Source: Sulfurimonas sp. (GTDB lineage: Bacteria; Campylobacterota; Campylobacteria; Campylobacterales; Sulfurimonadaceae). From it: a DNA stretch of 58,048 nucleotides. The notes under the pieces are model-generated. The model ran no database searches and had not been told where the DNA came from. It saw only the letters and a list, made by a program, of their open reading frames with translations. Shown here piece after piece: positions 47,563-56,600 of this stretch (the stretch's first letter is position 1; every line of letters starts with the position of its first letter). A program made the position numbers and the translations under genes. The stretch is taken from positions 1 through 58,048 of the forward strand of contig JALWLL010000031.1 of assembly GCA_026996295.1 (NCBI GenBank). The letters are read 5' to 3'.

Positions 47563-48977
47563 ATCAACTTGCATGGAGACTAACTACAGATTTTAACAAA
47601 GAGAAGCATCTCTTTACTGATACACTTACACTGGATTATTTTGTGGAGACTTATGTCTGTAGTTGCGGATACACGAAATTTATACTTAAATATAGTAAAC
47701 AAGAGATCGATTATATGTGTAAAAGATGTGAAAATATGAGGTTTTACAATGCTAATTTTGCATGGAGTAATTTTGCTTATTTTATAGAACAAGAGCTAGA
47801 TACAGAGTTTGAATATGAATATAAAGTAGAATATACTGACAACGTAGTAAGCTCTTTTTATGGGATAGGGATTCCTACAAAAATTGACTTTATATCGCAA
47901 AAAGTGATCTATGATATGAAGGCTGTCTATACAGTCACATTGACTCAAGAGGGTGAGCTAAACAGAGACTATATACTTCAACCACCAAAAAAGGATAAAA
48001 CACAGGTTGAAGAAAATCTTCTTTATCATATCAATAATCTCAATCCATTTGATATACCAAAACATCCAAAAAAGAAGATAACTTTCGATATAGCGGCTTT
48101 TTTTCTTAAAAACAGAGAACTTAAAGAGTTTGCATTTTATTATTGGAGATACATCCCAAAGATGGATCAAAAAGAGTTGTTTGTCAATGATGCACTCATA
48201 CACTTAGCAAACCATCCAAAAGAAAAATCCATCAAAAAAGCTCTTTATCATAACTATACGCGGCAGATGGATCAATATGGTAAATATAATGCGATAGCTA
48301 TAGAAGTTTTTTGCAAGACCATGAACGATACAAATATTATAGTTAAGCTGCTCAATCTAGAATCGATGTTTTTAATAGACAGTGGTTTGAATACTCAGGA
48401 GTTCTACCAATTGATAATTTTTTTAAAGAAATACTACATAGAAAAACAGCTTTTTAAACTCTTTAGCTCTCAAGAGTTTGAAAACAAACCATTTCTTTTT
48501 CGAGATATATTACGCGAATTTATTACAATGCAGGAGAGTATAGAACATTTATTTAAAAAAGTTGCATGCAAAGCTGTTGCACTTCACGATGAGTTTGTTC
48601 GATGTGGAGTTGAAGAAAGATATAAATATATGTTCACAAAAACTCTTTCATATAAAGCCAAAGAGATAAAACCTTGTATAACACTAGGCAGATACAAAGT
48701 AAGCGTTCCTCAAACCGGTATGGAACTTTTTAAATGGGCTGAATCTCTTCATAATTGTATGGCTGGGTATTTTGATGCAATAGATTGTAATGAAACTATA
48801 ATTTATTGTTTTTTTAAAGAGGATGATCTTCAGTTTGCTGTGGAAGTATCTGATGGATATATCAGACAGGCAAGTGGAAAATATAATAGAGAATTACTTA
48901 AAGAGGAGGAAAAGGTACTTGAAAAATGGTTTCAAATTTCATTTAAGAAAATACAAAGGCAAGCAGATGCTGCCTAA
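47559..48977 (+). CDS. Zinc-ribbon protein with PcfJ-like C-terminal domain, copy 1
   Basis: A 472-residue protein coupled to the AAA+ gene by an ATGA overlap. Near residue 33 it has a CSCG knuckle and near 54 a C-x2-C (CKRC), together a likely zinc ribbon. A long helical middle (about 150-330) follows. The C-terminal part (about 340-460) resembles the PcfJ family, with LHNCMAGY near 397 and a following FAVEVSDGYIRQ strand. PcfJ was named on conjugative plasmids; its biochemical role is unclear. The pair with AAA+ suggests an ATPase plus a substrate-binding or effector subunit. Confidence 0.75.
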   Translation: MNQLAWRLTTDFNKEKHLFTDTLTLDYFVETYVCSCGYTKFILKYSKQEIDYMCKRCENMRFYNANFAWSNFAYFIEQELDTEFEYEYKVEYTDNVVSSFYGIGIPTKIDFISQKVIYDMKAVYTVTLTQEGELNRDYILQPPKKDKTQVEENLLYHINNLNPFDIPKHPKKKITFDIAAFFLKNRELKEFAFYYWRYIPKMDQKELFVNDALIHLANHPKEKSIKKALYHNYTRQMDQYGKYNAIAIEVFCKTMNDTNIIVKLLNLESMFLIDSGLNTQEFYQLIIFLKKYYIEKQLFKLFSSQEFENKPFLFRDILREFITMQESIEHLFKKVACKAVALHDEFVRCGVEERYKYMFTKTLSYKAKEIKPCITLGRYKVSVPQTGMELFKWAESLHNCMAGYFDAIDCNETIIYCFFKEDDLQFAVEVSDGYIRQASGKYNRELLKEEEKVLEKWFQISFKKIQRQADAA

Positions 48978-50448
48978 AAATACTAATAAAAACAGATGGA
49001 TATTGTCTGTAAACAATGCTATTACAAATAAGATATCGCACCACTATTTTTGTTGCTGTTCTCATAGATTTGTACTTAACACCAACTTGGATGAACCAGA
49101 AGCACCAGATGTTCTATGTCCTTTGTGTAGCAACACTTATTTTATCAATATTCAAGAGTTCATCTCAAAGGATGGTGTTCGTATCTACAAAGATTTTCGA
49201 TGGGAGATAAAGGAGTCTGTAACAGATGGGAGTTGGCGTGTAACACTTTTTTTTACATTTCCTGAATATATTGAAACAAATGATACAGTTTTCCTTGTAA
49301 AACAGGATCTTTTGACATTAAATCTAAATAAAGATGGAACAACAGATCTAAAAATAGAATATCATTCAGACATAATTTTGAAATATAGCTTGTTTAAAAA
49401 TGATAAAGTGATACCACTAAAGAGAATTATGCTCGATGATGCCAAAGAACAATTATGTAGTTATATTCTCAATAACATAACGAAAGAGATACCATGGATA
49501 GATAGGTCAAAAGTACAAATGTTGTCCGTTGATAAGCAGTTGCAATATTTTCGTTTCTTTTTACAACATAGGTATTTCCAAGAGCATCGATTCTTCTTTT
49601 GGAAAATGGAAGGTTTAACTTTTGATTTTTTCAGATCAGTTTCACAAATGGAAGCACTGCACATCGTAGGGAATACGCGAAAAGAGAAGATAGTGAAAAG
49701 AGCTCTTTATCAAGGTTATGAAGATGCAATGCAAAAGACGGAATATTATTATCCATACAGTGATTATGTTTTTTCTAAAACGATTGACAATATTGATCTG
49801 CTTGTCCAACTATATGCTTTACACCCTGTTATCAAACAAAATATTTTTACACCTGAGACAGTATCAGCAGCTATTGTCTTAATAAATTTTCTAAAAAATC
49901 ACTATACCGAGAAACAGATAATTAATCTTTTTACCAAGGATATAGAAGATACTAATGGATACAAAGAAAAATTACTCTTATTTAGAGACACATTGAATAT
50001 GATAGATGCACACAATGCCATTGGTTCACTTGAAAAACATTTTATGAAGGTTAAACTTACTGCAAAAAAGCTTCATGATGAAATGGTCAGGGTTTATCAT
50101 ATCGTTTCATATGAACTTGATGCAAAAGAGGAGTTTGAATATGATCCAATTTACCTTTCAGCTTGTCAAGAGTATCAAGGTTTGGAGTTTAGACTGCCAT
50201 TGACAATGAAGGAATTGAGCTTGTGGGCAAAGACACTTCATAATTGTATGTTTGGTTATGCAAAAAGAATTCATCAGCATAACTCTATTATTTATGGCAT
50301 CTTTGAAAATGATGAGCTTATGTACGCTATAGAATTAAATGGTTTTAGGGTTGTACAGGCTAAGGGAGTTTCTAACTCCATGGTTCCCGACAAGGTTGTA
50401 AATGTTATTAATAGTTGGAGAAGTAACATTTTAGAATTCTTTGGGTAA
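48967..50448 (+). CDS. Zinc-ribbon protein with PcfJ-like C-terminal domain, copy 2
   Basis: A 493-residue paralogue of the preceding protein with the same layout: cysteine knuckles CCCS near 28 and CPLC near 52, a long helical middle and a PcfJ-like C-terminus with LHNCMFGY near 425. The frame is open further upstream; ATG 48967 is chosen because it gives the paralogue's length and overlaps the previous stop by 11 bases, though TTG 48919 with GGAGGA before it is an alternative. The last 525 bases are part of a direct repeat with 53090-53614. Two tandem diverged copies suggest distinct targets. Confidence 0.72.
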   Translation: MLPKNTNKNRWILSVNNAITNKISHHYFCCCSHRFVLNTNLDEPEAPDVLCPLCSNTYFINIQEFISKDGVRIYKDFRWEIKESVTDGSWRVTLFFTFPEYIETNDTVFLVKQDLLTLNLNKDGTTDLKIEYHSDIILKYSLFKNDKVIPLKRIMLDDAKEQLCSYILNNITKEIPWIDRSKVQMLSVDKQLQYFRFFLQHRYFQEHRFFFWKMEGLTFDFFRSVSQMEALHIVGNTRKEKIVKRALYQGYEDAMQKTEYYYPYSDYVFSKTIDNIDLLVQLYALHPVIKQNIFTPETVSAAIVLINFLKNHYTEKQIINLFTKDIEDTNGYKEKLLLFRDTLNMIDAHNAIGSLEKHFMKVKLTAKKLHDEMVRVYHIVSYELDAKEEFEYDPIYLSACQEYQGLEFRLPLTMKELSLWAKTLHNCMFGYAKRIHQHNSIIYGIFENDELMYAIELNGFRVVQAKGVSNSMVPDKVVNVINSWRSNILEFFG

Positions 50449-50515
50449 AATTTAGGTTAATATGAGTAGTTAGGAATAGATTTGAGTGATCATAAAATGA
50501 TATTAAAAACATAAT
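49924..50515. repeat. Left copy of the 590-bp direct repeat flanking an inserted module
   Basis: This segment matches 53090-53682 at a constant offset of 3166 bases over almost its whole length, with scattered substitutions, mostly at silent sites in the PcfJ part. It contains the last 175 codons of PcfJ copy 2, the 33-bp gap and the first codons of the GHKL-type gene. Near its right end it lacks one base relative to the other copy, which shifts the frame of the GHKL relic. Confidence 0.9.
50482..50515 (+). pseudogene. Frameshifted 5' relic of the GHKL/DUF3883 gene
   Basis: The start region of the 1383-aa gene (ribosome site TTAGGA, TTG AGT GAT) reappears here. A one-base deletion after the fourth codon shifts the frame into TAA within 11 codons. 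Matching sequence ends near 50515. Confidence 0.85.
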
Positions 50516-50545
50516 AATTATATCTTTTCTGCTTTGTCAATAAAA

Positions 50546-50574
50546 TTGTGAACAATTAAAAGTTTTATTATAAA
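50546..50574 (+). promoter_or_regulatory. Promoter of the 160-aa gene
   Basis: TTGTGA (50546-50551) and TATAAA (50569-50574) are 17 bases apart, 40 bp before the GTG start of the next gene. Confidence 0.55.
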
Positions 50575-50575
50575 G

Positions 50576-50594
50576 TGTTAGATATTATCTAACA
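50576..50594. promoter_or_regulatory. 19-bp perfect palindrome overlapping the transcription start, candidate operator
   Basis: TGTTAGATA (50576-50584), a central T, and TATCTAACA (50586-50594) form a perfect inverted repeat. It lies directly downstream of the -10 box, over the expected transcription start, which is a classic repressor position. No DNA-binding protein is obvious in the module. Confidence 0.55.
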
Positions 50595-50613
50595 AATAAC
50601 TGAGGAGATGTAA

Positions 50614-51096
50614 GTGGAGATCAAAGGTTTTAGAGAAGTTACATTTATAGAAGATAGTCAAATTGTTATACATGTACCAGAAGAGTTGTGTGAAAATGAA
50701 GAGTGTGAAAGTATTGAAGTGGAAGTAACAGTTGTTTTTAAAGATAATTCAAAGAGTAAAGAAATACTTGAAGAAAAAAAATCTTGGAATAATAGAATTT
50801 ATATTTTAAATAAACTTGATTCAGCATTTAAAGATGATAGAAAAGAACTTGAAAAAATTGGTTTTAAAAGGATACATAAAAATAAAGATGATGAAGTTTG
50901 GGAGATACCAAATGATTATGATTTTGATTGGCAAACAGAGAAATTTGTAAAAAGGATTCCGGAAAATATTTGGAGAGGTTGGGAATATAGTCTTCGATTT
51001 ATTGATGATAACTATGAAAGAGATTCAAAAGAGTTAAAGGAACTTGGATTTAAAGTTACATATACAGGTAAGCATGGTGAGACTTGGTCTCGATAA
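50614..51096 (+). CDS. Unknown 160-residue protein with two internal repeats
   Basis: A 160-residue acidic soluble protein. An N-terminal beta-type part (about 1-60) is followed by two related repeats of about 37-40 residues (about 65-103 and 122-160). Each has a NKLDSAFKDDRKELEKIGFK-like helix, then a strand and a W near the end (DEVWEI and GETWSR). I recognise no family. GTG 50614 follows GAGGAG by six bases. It is the first gene of the inserted module and has its own promoter and palindrome. Confidence 0.75.
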   Translation: MEIKGFREVTFIEDSQIVIHVPEELCENEECESIEVEVTVVFKDNSKSKEILEEKKSWNNRIYILNKLDSAFKDDRKELEKIGFKRIHKNKDDEVWEIPNDYDFDWQTEKFVKRIPENIWRGWEYSLRFIDDNYERDSKELKELGFKVTYTGKHGETWSR

Positions 51097-51159
51097 AGTC
51101 ATATTAATATAAAAACCAGATAAAAGACTAAGGTAAAAATGTACCAAGAAATACTATAA

Positions 51160-51345
51160 TGAACCCCAAAAATTGAACCAGCAAATTTCAGATTTTAATT
51201 TCAAAATGTTAAAATAGAAATAGAAAATATAGGGATTCAAAAATGAGTAAAAAGAGAAAGAGTTATAGTGCGGATTTGCAGCTGCCCCTTGAGGGTACAA
51301 AGCAAAATTGGTTCTTGAAGTTATACTATTTGAAGGTATAATATT
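51160..51345 (+). mobile_element. Remnant of an IS3-family insertion sequence (left end and orfA start)
   Basis: TGAACCCCAAAAATTG at 51160 looks like an IS3-family terminal repeat. At 51243 an ATG opens MSKKRKSYSAD, the typical start of an IS3 OrfA transposase. The expected continuation KAKLVLEV is present but in another frame, after about 22 extra bases. The rest of the element and its right end are missing. No functional transposase remains. Confidence 0.72.
51315..51342 (+). promoter_or_regulatory. Candidate promoter for the LRR gene at the edge of the IS remnant
   Basis: TTGAAG (51315-51320) and a perfect TATAAT (51337-51342) with a 16-base spacer lie 33 bp before the LRR start. The -35 lies inside the former orfA, so the insertion may have created the promoter. 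Confidence 0.5.
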
Positions 51346-51374
51346 AAACAACAAAATATTTAAAGAGAACTATT

Positions 51375-52679
51375 ATGAAGAAACTAGCAAAAATCGATAC
51401 TCACTGGACTGAAAAAATATACATGTGGGCTGATATTAATGATATACCAAAAACAACTTTACCACGGAATAAAGAGTTGCTTATAAATTTACAAGAGTTA
51501 CATTTAGATATAAGTCACTTAAAAGGATGGCCTAATGAGATTGGGAACTTAATTCATTTAAAAACTCTAAGCCTACATGGTAAATTAGAAAATATACCAA
51601 AAGAAATTGGTAAGCTTACTGCTTTAGAACATTTAAGTATATACCATAATAATCAACTGGAATATTTACCACATGAGATAGGAAAACTTACAAATTTAAA
51701 AACGTTAGATTTAAGAGGAAATAGTTTGAAAGAACTGCCAAAAGAAATTGGCAATTTAACTCAATTAAAATCTCTTGTTCTAACTAACAACGAATTAGCA
51801 AGATTACCAATAGAAATTGCCAATCTTGTTAATTTAGAAGAGTTGCGATTAGAGAATAATCATCAATTAAGAAGATTACCTAAAGAGATTGGCAATCTTT
51901 CAAGCTTAAAAAAACTAAATTTAGCCAATTGTTTTCTTATAGAACTACCAAAAGAGATATACAAGCTTACTAGTTTAACATCTTTAGATTTAACAGGTCA
52001 TATGATAAAAGAATTTCCAGACAGTAGCAATAAACTTACAAATTTAAAATACCTATGTTTAACTCTCAACACATTAAGTAAACTACCTATGGGGATAACA
52101 AATCCGTCTAATTTAAGAAATCTTTATTTAGATATTGATAACACAAAAGATATTCCAGAAGAGATATACAATTTCAAAAATCTAACAACATTGACTTTAT
52201 CTATGGAGGAATTGAATTCATTATCACCAAGAATAAGTAATCTTTCTAATTTAAGAAGATTGACTCTCTATGCAACTCAATTAAAAGAGTTACCCAAAGA
52301 GATAGGTAAACTAAGTAAGTTAGAAGAGTTAAAGTTAAGTGATAGTCAAATAAAGGAGTTACCTAAAGAGATAGGTATGCTGACTAAGTTAAAAAAGTTA
52401 AATCTAAGTAGAAGTAAACTAAAAAAGTTACCTAAAGAGATAGGAGAACTAACTAATCTAGAAGATTTGCAATTATCTGGTAATCAATTAAAGGAGTTAC
52501 CTAAAGAGATTGGTAAGCTTACTAAGTTAAAAAAGCTAAATTTAAATAATAATCAATTAAATGAGCTACCTAAAGAAGCAATAAATCTTAATCTTGATAT
52601 AAAAGCTTTTGCTACACTTAAGCCTTATTTATGGTATATAATTCAAAGATTTATTTTTAAAAATTTCATTAAAAGATAA
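51375..52679 (+). CDS. Leucine-rich-repeat protein
   Basis: A 434-residue protein made almost wholly of about 16 leucine-rich repeats of 23 residues (pattern LKELPKEIGKLTKLKKLNLS), from about residue 38 to 405. There is no signal peptide or membrane segment, so it is probably cytoplasmic. A 30-residue tail rich in aromatic and basic residues closes it. LRR solenoids bind proteins. The repeats are very similar at the DNA level in the second half, which favours expansion by slippage or recombination. It follows an IS remnant; an effector or recognition role is only a guess. Confidence 0.9.
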   Translation: MKKLAKIDTHWTEKIYMWADINDIPKTTLPRNKELLINLQELHLDISHLKGWPNEIGNLIHLKTLSLHGKLENIPKEIGKLTALEHLSIYHNNQLEYLPHEIGKLTNLKTLDLRGNSLKELPKEIGNLTQLKSLVLTNNELARLPIEIANLVNLEELRLENNHQLRRLPKEIGNLSSLKKLNLANCFLIELPKEIYKLTSLTSLDLTGHMIKEFPDSSNKLTNLKYLCLTLNTLSKLPMGITNPSNLRNLYLDIDNTKDIPEEIYNFKNLTTLTLSMEELNSLSPRISNLSNLRRLTLYATQLKELPKEIGKLSKLEELKLSDSQIKELPKEIGMLTKLKKLNLSRSKLKKLPKEIGELTNLEDLQLSGNQLKELPKEIGKLTKLKKLNLNNNQLNELPKEAINLNLDIKAFATLKPYLWYIIQRFIFKNFIKR

Positions 52680-52692
52680 TATAGGGAAAAGC

Positions 52693-53151
52693 ATGAATCA
52701 ACAATATAAAAACTTGCTAACACAAACTTTAAAAACTATTGAAAATAATGCTGGACTAATTAATAATGTAAGAACTTTTTTAGAAAAAAAGATATCGAAT
52801 GTACAGTTACGAGAGTTTGATAAACTTGTTAAACAAGTAGCTTATGACATTTTAGTTCTTAAACGTAGAGAGTATGACAATGATACACTAGAACCTTGTG
52901 CTAATCCCGCTCACTATCCTGAAAAAAATTCTCCTTTTGATACAAGAGAACATATTGATTGTTTAAGTGCATGGACGCAAAATTATGAATTTCTTGAATT
53001 AGAAGGAATAAAATTTAAATATCTAAAAAACTTAGATGCTACCTATGTCATTATGGGTAAAGACTCAACTGGTAAGGTAACACATTGGAAATCTTTTTAC
53101 CAAGGATATAGAAGATACCAATGGATACAAAGAAAAATTACTCTTATTTAG
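52693..53151 (+). CDS. Unknown protein with a 3' end replaced at the repeat junction
   Basis: A 152-residue frame with a helical N-terminal half and cysteines near 83 and 104. No domain recognised. The last 18 residues (after THWKS) are read out of frame from the right copy of the 590-bp repeat, where the true coding frame belongs to the PcfJ gene. So the native C-terminus was probably lost when the module was joined at 53090. Whether the shortened protein works is unknown. Confidence 0.6.
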   Translation: MNQQYKNLLTQTLKTIENNAGLINNVRTFLEKKISNVQLREFDKLVKQVAYDILVLKRREYDNDTLEPCANPAHYPEKNSPFDTREHIDCLSAWTQNYEFLELEGIKFKYLKNLDATYVIMGKDSTGKVTHWKSFYQGYRRYQWIQRKITLI

Positions 53152-53614
53152 AGATACTTTGAATATGTTGGATGTACACAATGCCATTGGTTCACTTGAA
53201 AAACATTTTATGAAGGTAAAACTTACTGCAAAAAAGCTTCATGATGAAATGGTCAGGGTTTATCATATCGTTTCATATGAACTTGATGCGAAAGAGAAGT
53301 TTGAATATGATCCAATCTATCTTTCAGCTTGTCAAGAGTATGAAGATTTGGAGTTTAGACTGCCATTGACAGTGAAGGAATTGAGCTTGTGGGCAAAGCT
53401 CCTTTACAATTGTATGTTTGGTTATACAAAAAGAATTCATCAGCATAAGTCTATGATCTATGGTGTATTTAAAGATGATGAGTTTTTGTCGGCGATAGAG
53501 TTGAATGGTTTTAGTGTTGTTCAATCGAAGGGAGTTTCAAACTCAGAAGTTTATAAAAAAGCCACGAGTGTTATTAATGGTTGTAAAAGTAACATTTTAG
53601 AATCTATTAGATAG
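53090..53614 (+). pseudogene. Truncated PcfJ-like gene (C-terminal part only)
   Basis: The frame NLFTKDIEDTNGYKEKLLLF continues without a stop to 53614 and matches the last 175 codons of PcfJ copy 2. The zinc ribbon and middle region are absent. The only start codons are internal (TTG 53159, ATG 53165). The conserved LHNC motif has become LYNC here, consistent with lost constraint. A 150-aa fragment could still be made. Confidence 0.82.
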
Positions 53615-53682
53615 AATGTAAGTCAATATGAATAGTTAGGAATAGATTTGAGTGATTATGAAAATGATATTAGAAATATAAT
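53090..53682. repeat. Right copy of the 590-bp direct repeat flanking an inserted module
   Basis: Counterpart of 49924-50515. It holds the 3' third of a PcfJ-like gene, the 33-bp gap with ribosome site, and the intact start of the GHKL/DUF3883 gene. The left edge at 53090 is sharp and falls inside the 152-aa frame. The right edge fades near 53682, where the left copy diverges. Confidence 0.9.
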
Positions 53683-56600
53683 TAGCAACTTTCAAAAATA
53701 CAGTATAAAGCTTATTACTGAAAGTATTGAAGAAGGAAGAAATATTGCACAGTCTCAAGCAGGGACAGAAGCAGAATCAAGTAAAGATTACAGTGGTAGA
53801 GTTGTTTTTGAGTTTTTTCAAAATGCTGTTGATAGAGCGAATGAAAAAATCTGGATGGAACTTACAAAAGAGAGTTTTATTATATCTAATGATGGTCAAG
53901 AGTTTAGTATTTATGAAGATACAAAAGATGGTAAAAAAAGTGATTTTTTTGCTCTAAATACAATTCATGACGGAAGTAAAACAGCAGGGGAATCAATAGG
54001 TAATAAAGGTGTTGGTTTTAAGTCTTGTTGGAATGTCAGTAAACATGTAATTATAGAATCTTTAAAACAAGATGAAAAACCTTGGGGTTTTGAATTGTTT
54101 AATCCTATATCAACTGATAATTTTGAAGATGAAGATATCAAAAAAGCTATAAAAAAAGCTGGTGATAAAGTACCATCTTTTTATTTTCCAAAATATGTAG
54201 ATAGTCCTCATGAGAGCTTTAAAGATGGAGCAGTTACTAAAATAACAATTAAACTAGAAAACAAAAGTGCTTATGAAGAGATAAAAAAAGAGTTAGAAGA
54301 GTTTAGAAAAGCAAAGTTTTTCTTTCTCAATGAATTAAAGGGTAAAAAAGATAAAAATTATAAAATCTCTATCTCGATAGATGAAAAAACTGATATATTC
54401 TCTTCTCAAGATAGTAAATGGAACATAATAACTTTAAAAGAAAAAAACGATACTGATTATCAAGCATTAAAAGAAGAGCGTTCAAAAGAGAGTTATAGTA
54501 ATATCCCAAATGAACCGAATATAGCGATTGCTTTTCCTCCTGAAAATGAAAAGATTGATTCAAAATTTTATACATATCTACCCACTAAAATAAACTGTGG
54601 ATTTAAAGTGTTAATACATGCAGATTTTGCCCTTGATAATGCTCGTGTATCAATTCCTGAGAATAATTACAATAATAAAATACTAAAGATTGCTGCAAAG
54701 CTATTTGTAGATGAGTTGATGAAAAATACTGATTTGCATACAAGAGAAGATTTTGCTAAATTTTTAATGCCTTATAATAGAGATGATATATTTGCCAAAA
54801 TGGTATGGAATGAGTTGACAATTAATAAGCATAAGTTAACTGAGGTTTTACGAAAAGTATATACAAAAGATAGAAACTTGCCAAAATCATCTTATGAAAT
54901 GATTTTTAGTGTGATTAAAAAATGGGTAAGAGAACATAATTATGGTGAAGAATGGGCAAAATACTTTAATAGTGTTTATTTGGAAACAATACAATATTTT
55001 TGTGATGACAATATCTTTATTGTGTATATTGATAAAACATATAAAAGTTTTTTACCTAAAAAAGAGAAAGACGAAGATTCTCAAAAGAGTAAACTTTTTT
55101 ATATTGATGAAGAAAATGATGAAAGTAAATATGATTTCAATCTCTTGAAGCAACTATCAAATATTACTTTATCTAGTATGACAGATTTAAAACACGAATT
55201 GTATGTTAAAAATGGACTTGTTAAAGAAAATAGAAACATTGAAATATATAGGACATTAGCAATAGAGATGGAACAGAATCAAAGTTTATCCGAAAATGAT
55301 AAATTAAATATTTTAAAATTTATCTCAATAAATGCAACTACTGATTTTAATTATAAATTTTTTCTATCAGATAAAAATAAACGAAGATCAGAAACTGGTG
55401 TTCAATTATCAAGAATTCATTTGCCAACAAAACAAAAAGGATGGCAGCCAGCAAAAAGATGTTTTATCAATATTGATTCAAAAGTTACTAATTACTTTAA
55501 AGGTTTTTTTGAAATTGATTATGAAAAAATTAAAGAAATTTTTCCTATAAAAGAACATTTGAGATTTTTTGGTGTTTGGGATACATTACCAATTACAGAA
55601 AAGTTTGAATTACCTTGGGATGATAATATTGTACCAAAAATTCAAGATAAAAGTTTTAAAGAACTTTTAAATCGAAGTATTATCATCTGGGATAAAATAA
55701 AAGAAATTTCTAAACCTGAAATTATAAATATTTTTCAAAAAATAAAGAATCAAGAAATTTTTTATGATGAAATAAATAAACAGTTTTGTAAACCTAATGA
55801 AGTTTTCTTATTTAATGATGAGCGAAAAAGAGATATAATTTCTCAAGCTTATAAAAATGACGGATTTAAAGAACTTTATGATCATCTAGAAATTTATACA
55901 ATAGAAGATACAAAAAATAAAGACAAATTATCTAATCAACTACTAAAATTAAAAAATCATCAATATGTGATTGATAAAACTCATAAAACACTTTATAAAC
56001 AGCTTGTATTAAGTTTATCAAAATGTGAAGACTATAAAAAACTCAACTCAATACCTTTGTTAATTGATGATAAATATTGTCAAGGTGATACCAATATATG
56101 GTTTGCCGATAGAAATTCAAAAAGATATATGCATTATTTTAATGCATTGAATTTTATCTTATTTGATATTGAGACTAATAAAGAATTTGTTAAACATTTT
56201 GGCATTCAACTTTTTAATCCTAACTTTGAACTTAAACCTGATAGTGCAAAAGAAACAATTCAAAGTGAATTAAAACAGATAATTGAAAATCAGTATTTAG
56301 CACATATGTTTTGTTTAGCTGATGAGATTATGCACATTAATAGATTCACTAAGGAAGAAGCTATAACAAGATGGAATAACTTAAGAATAGGTTATTCCAA
56401 AGATGTTTGGTTAGAGATGAGCTTAGATCGCAGCAATGAAATAGTCACTGTAGGAAAAGGGATAGCAAATAGTGATGTATTATTTAAACCATTGAGTGAT
56501 AGTCAAAGACAACAAAATAAAGAAAACATTGGTGATATTATTCATGATTTAGAAGGTAACCCTAATAATCTAATACAAAATTCAAAATTTTATAAATTTG

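Noticed and set aside
48823-48966. Longer start of PcfJ copy 2 inside copy 1
   Set aside because: It would overlap copy 1 by over 150 bases and exceed the paralogue's length before the cysteine knuckle; TTG 48919 remains possible.
51375-52679. Repeated DNA as a CRISPR or satellite array
   Set aside because: The 69-bp period encodes leucine-rich repeats in one open frame; no spacer/repeat structure.
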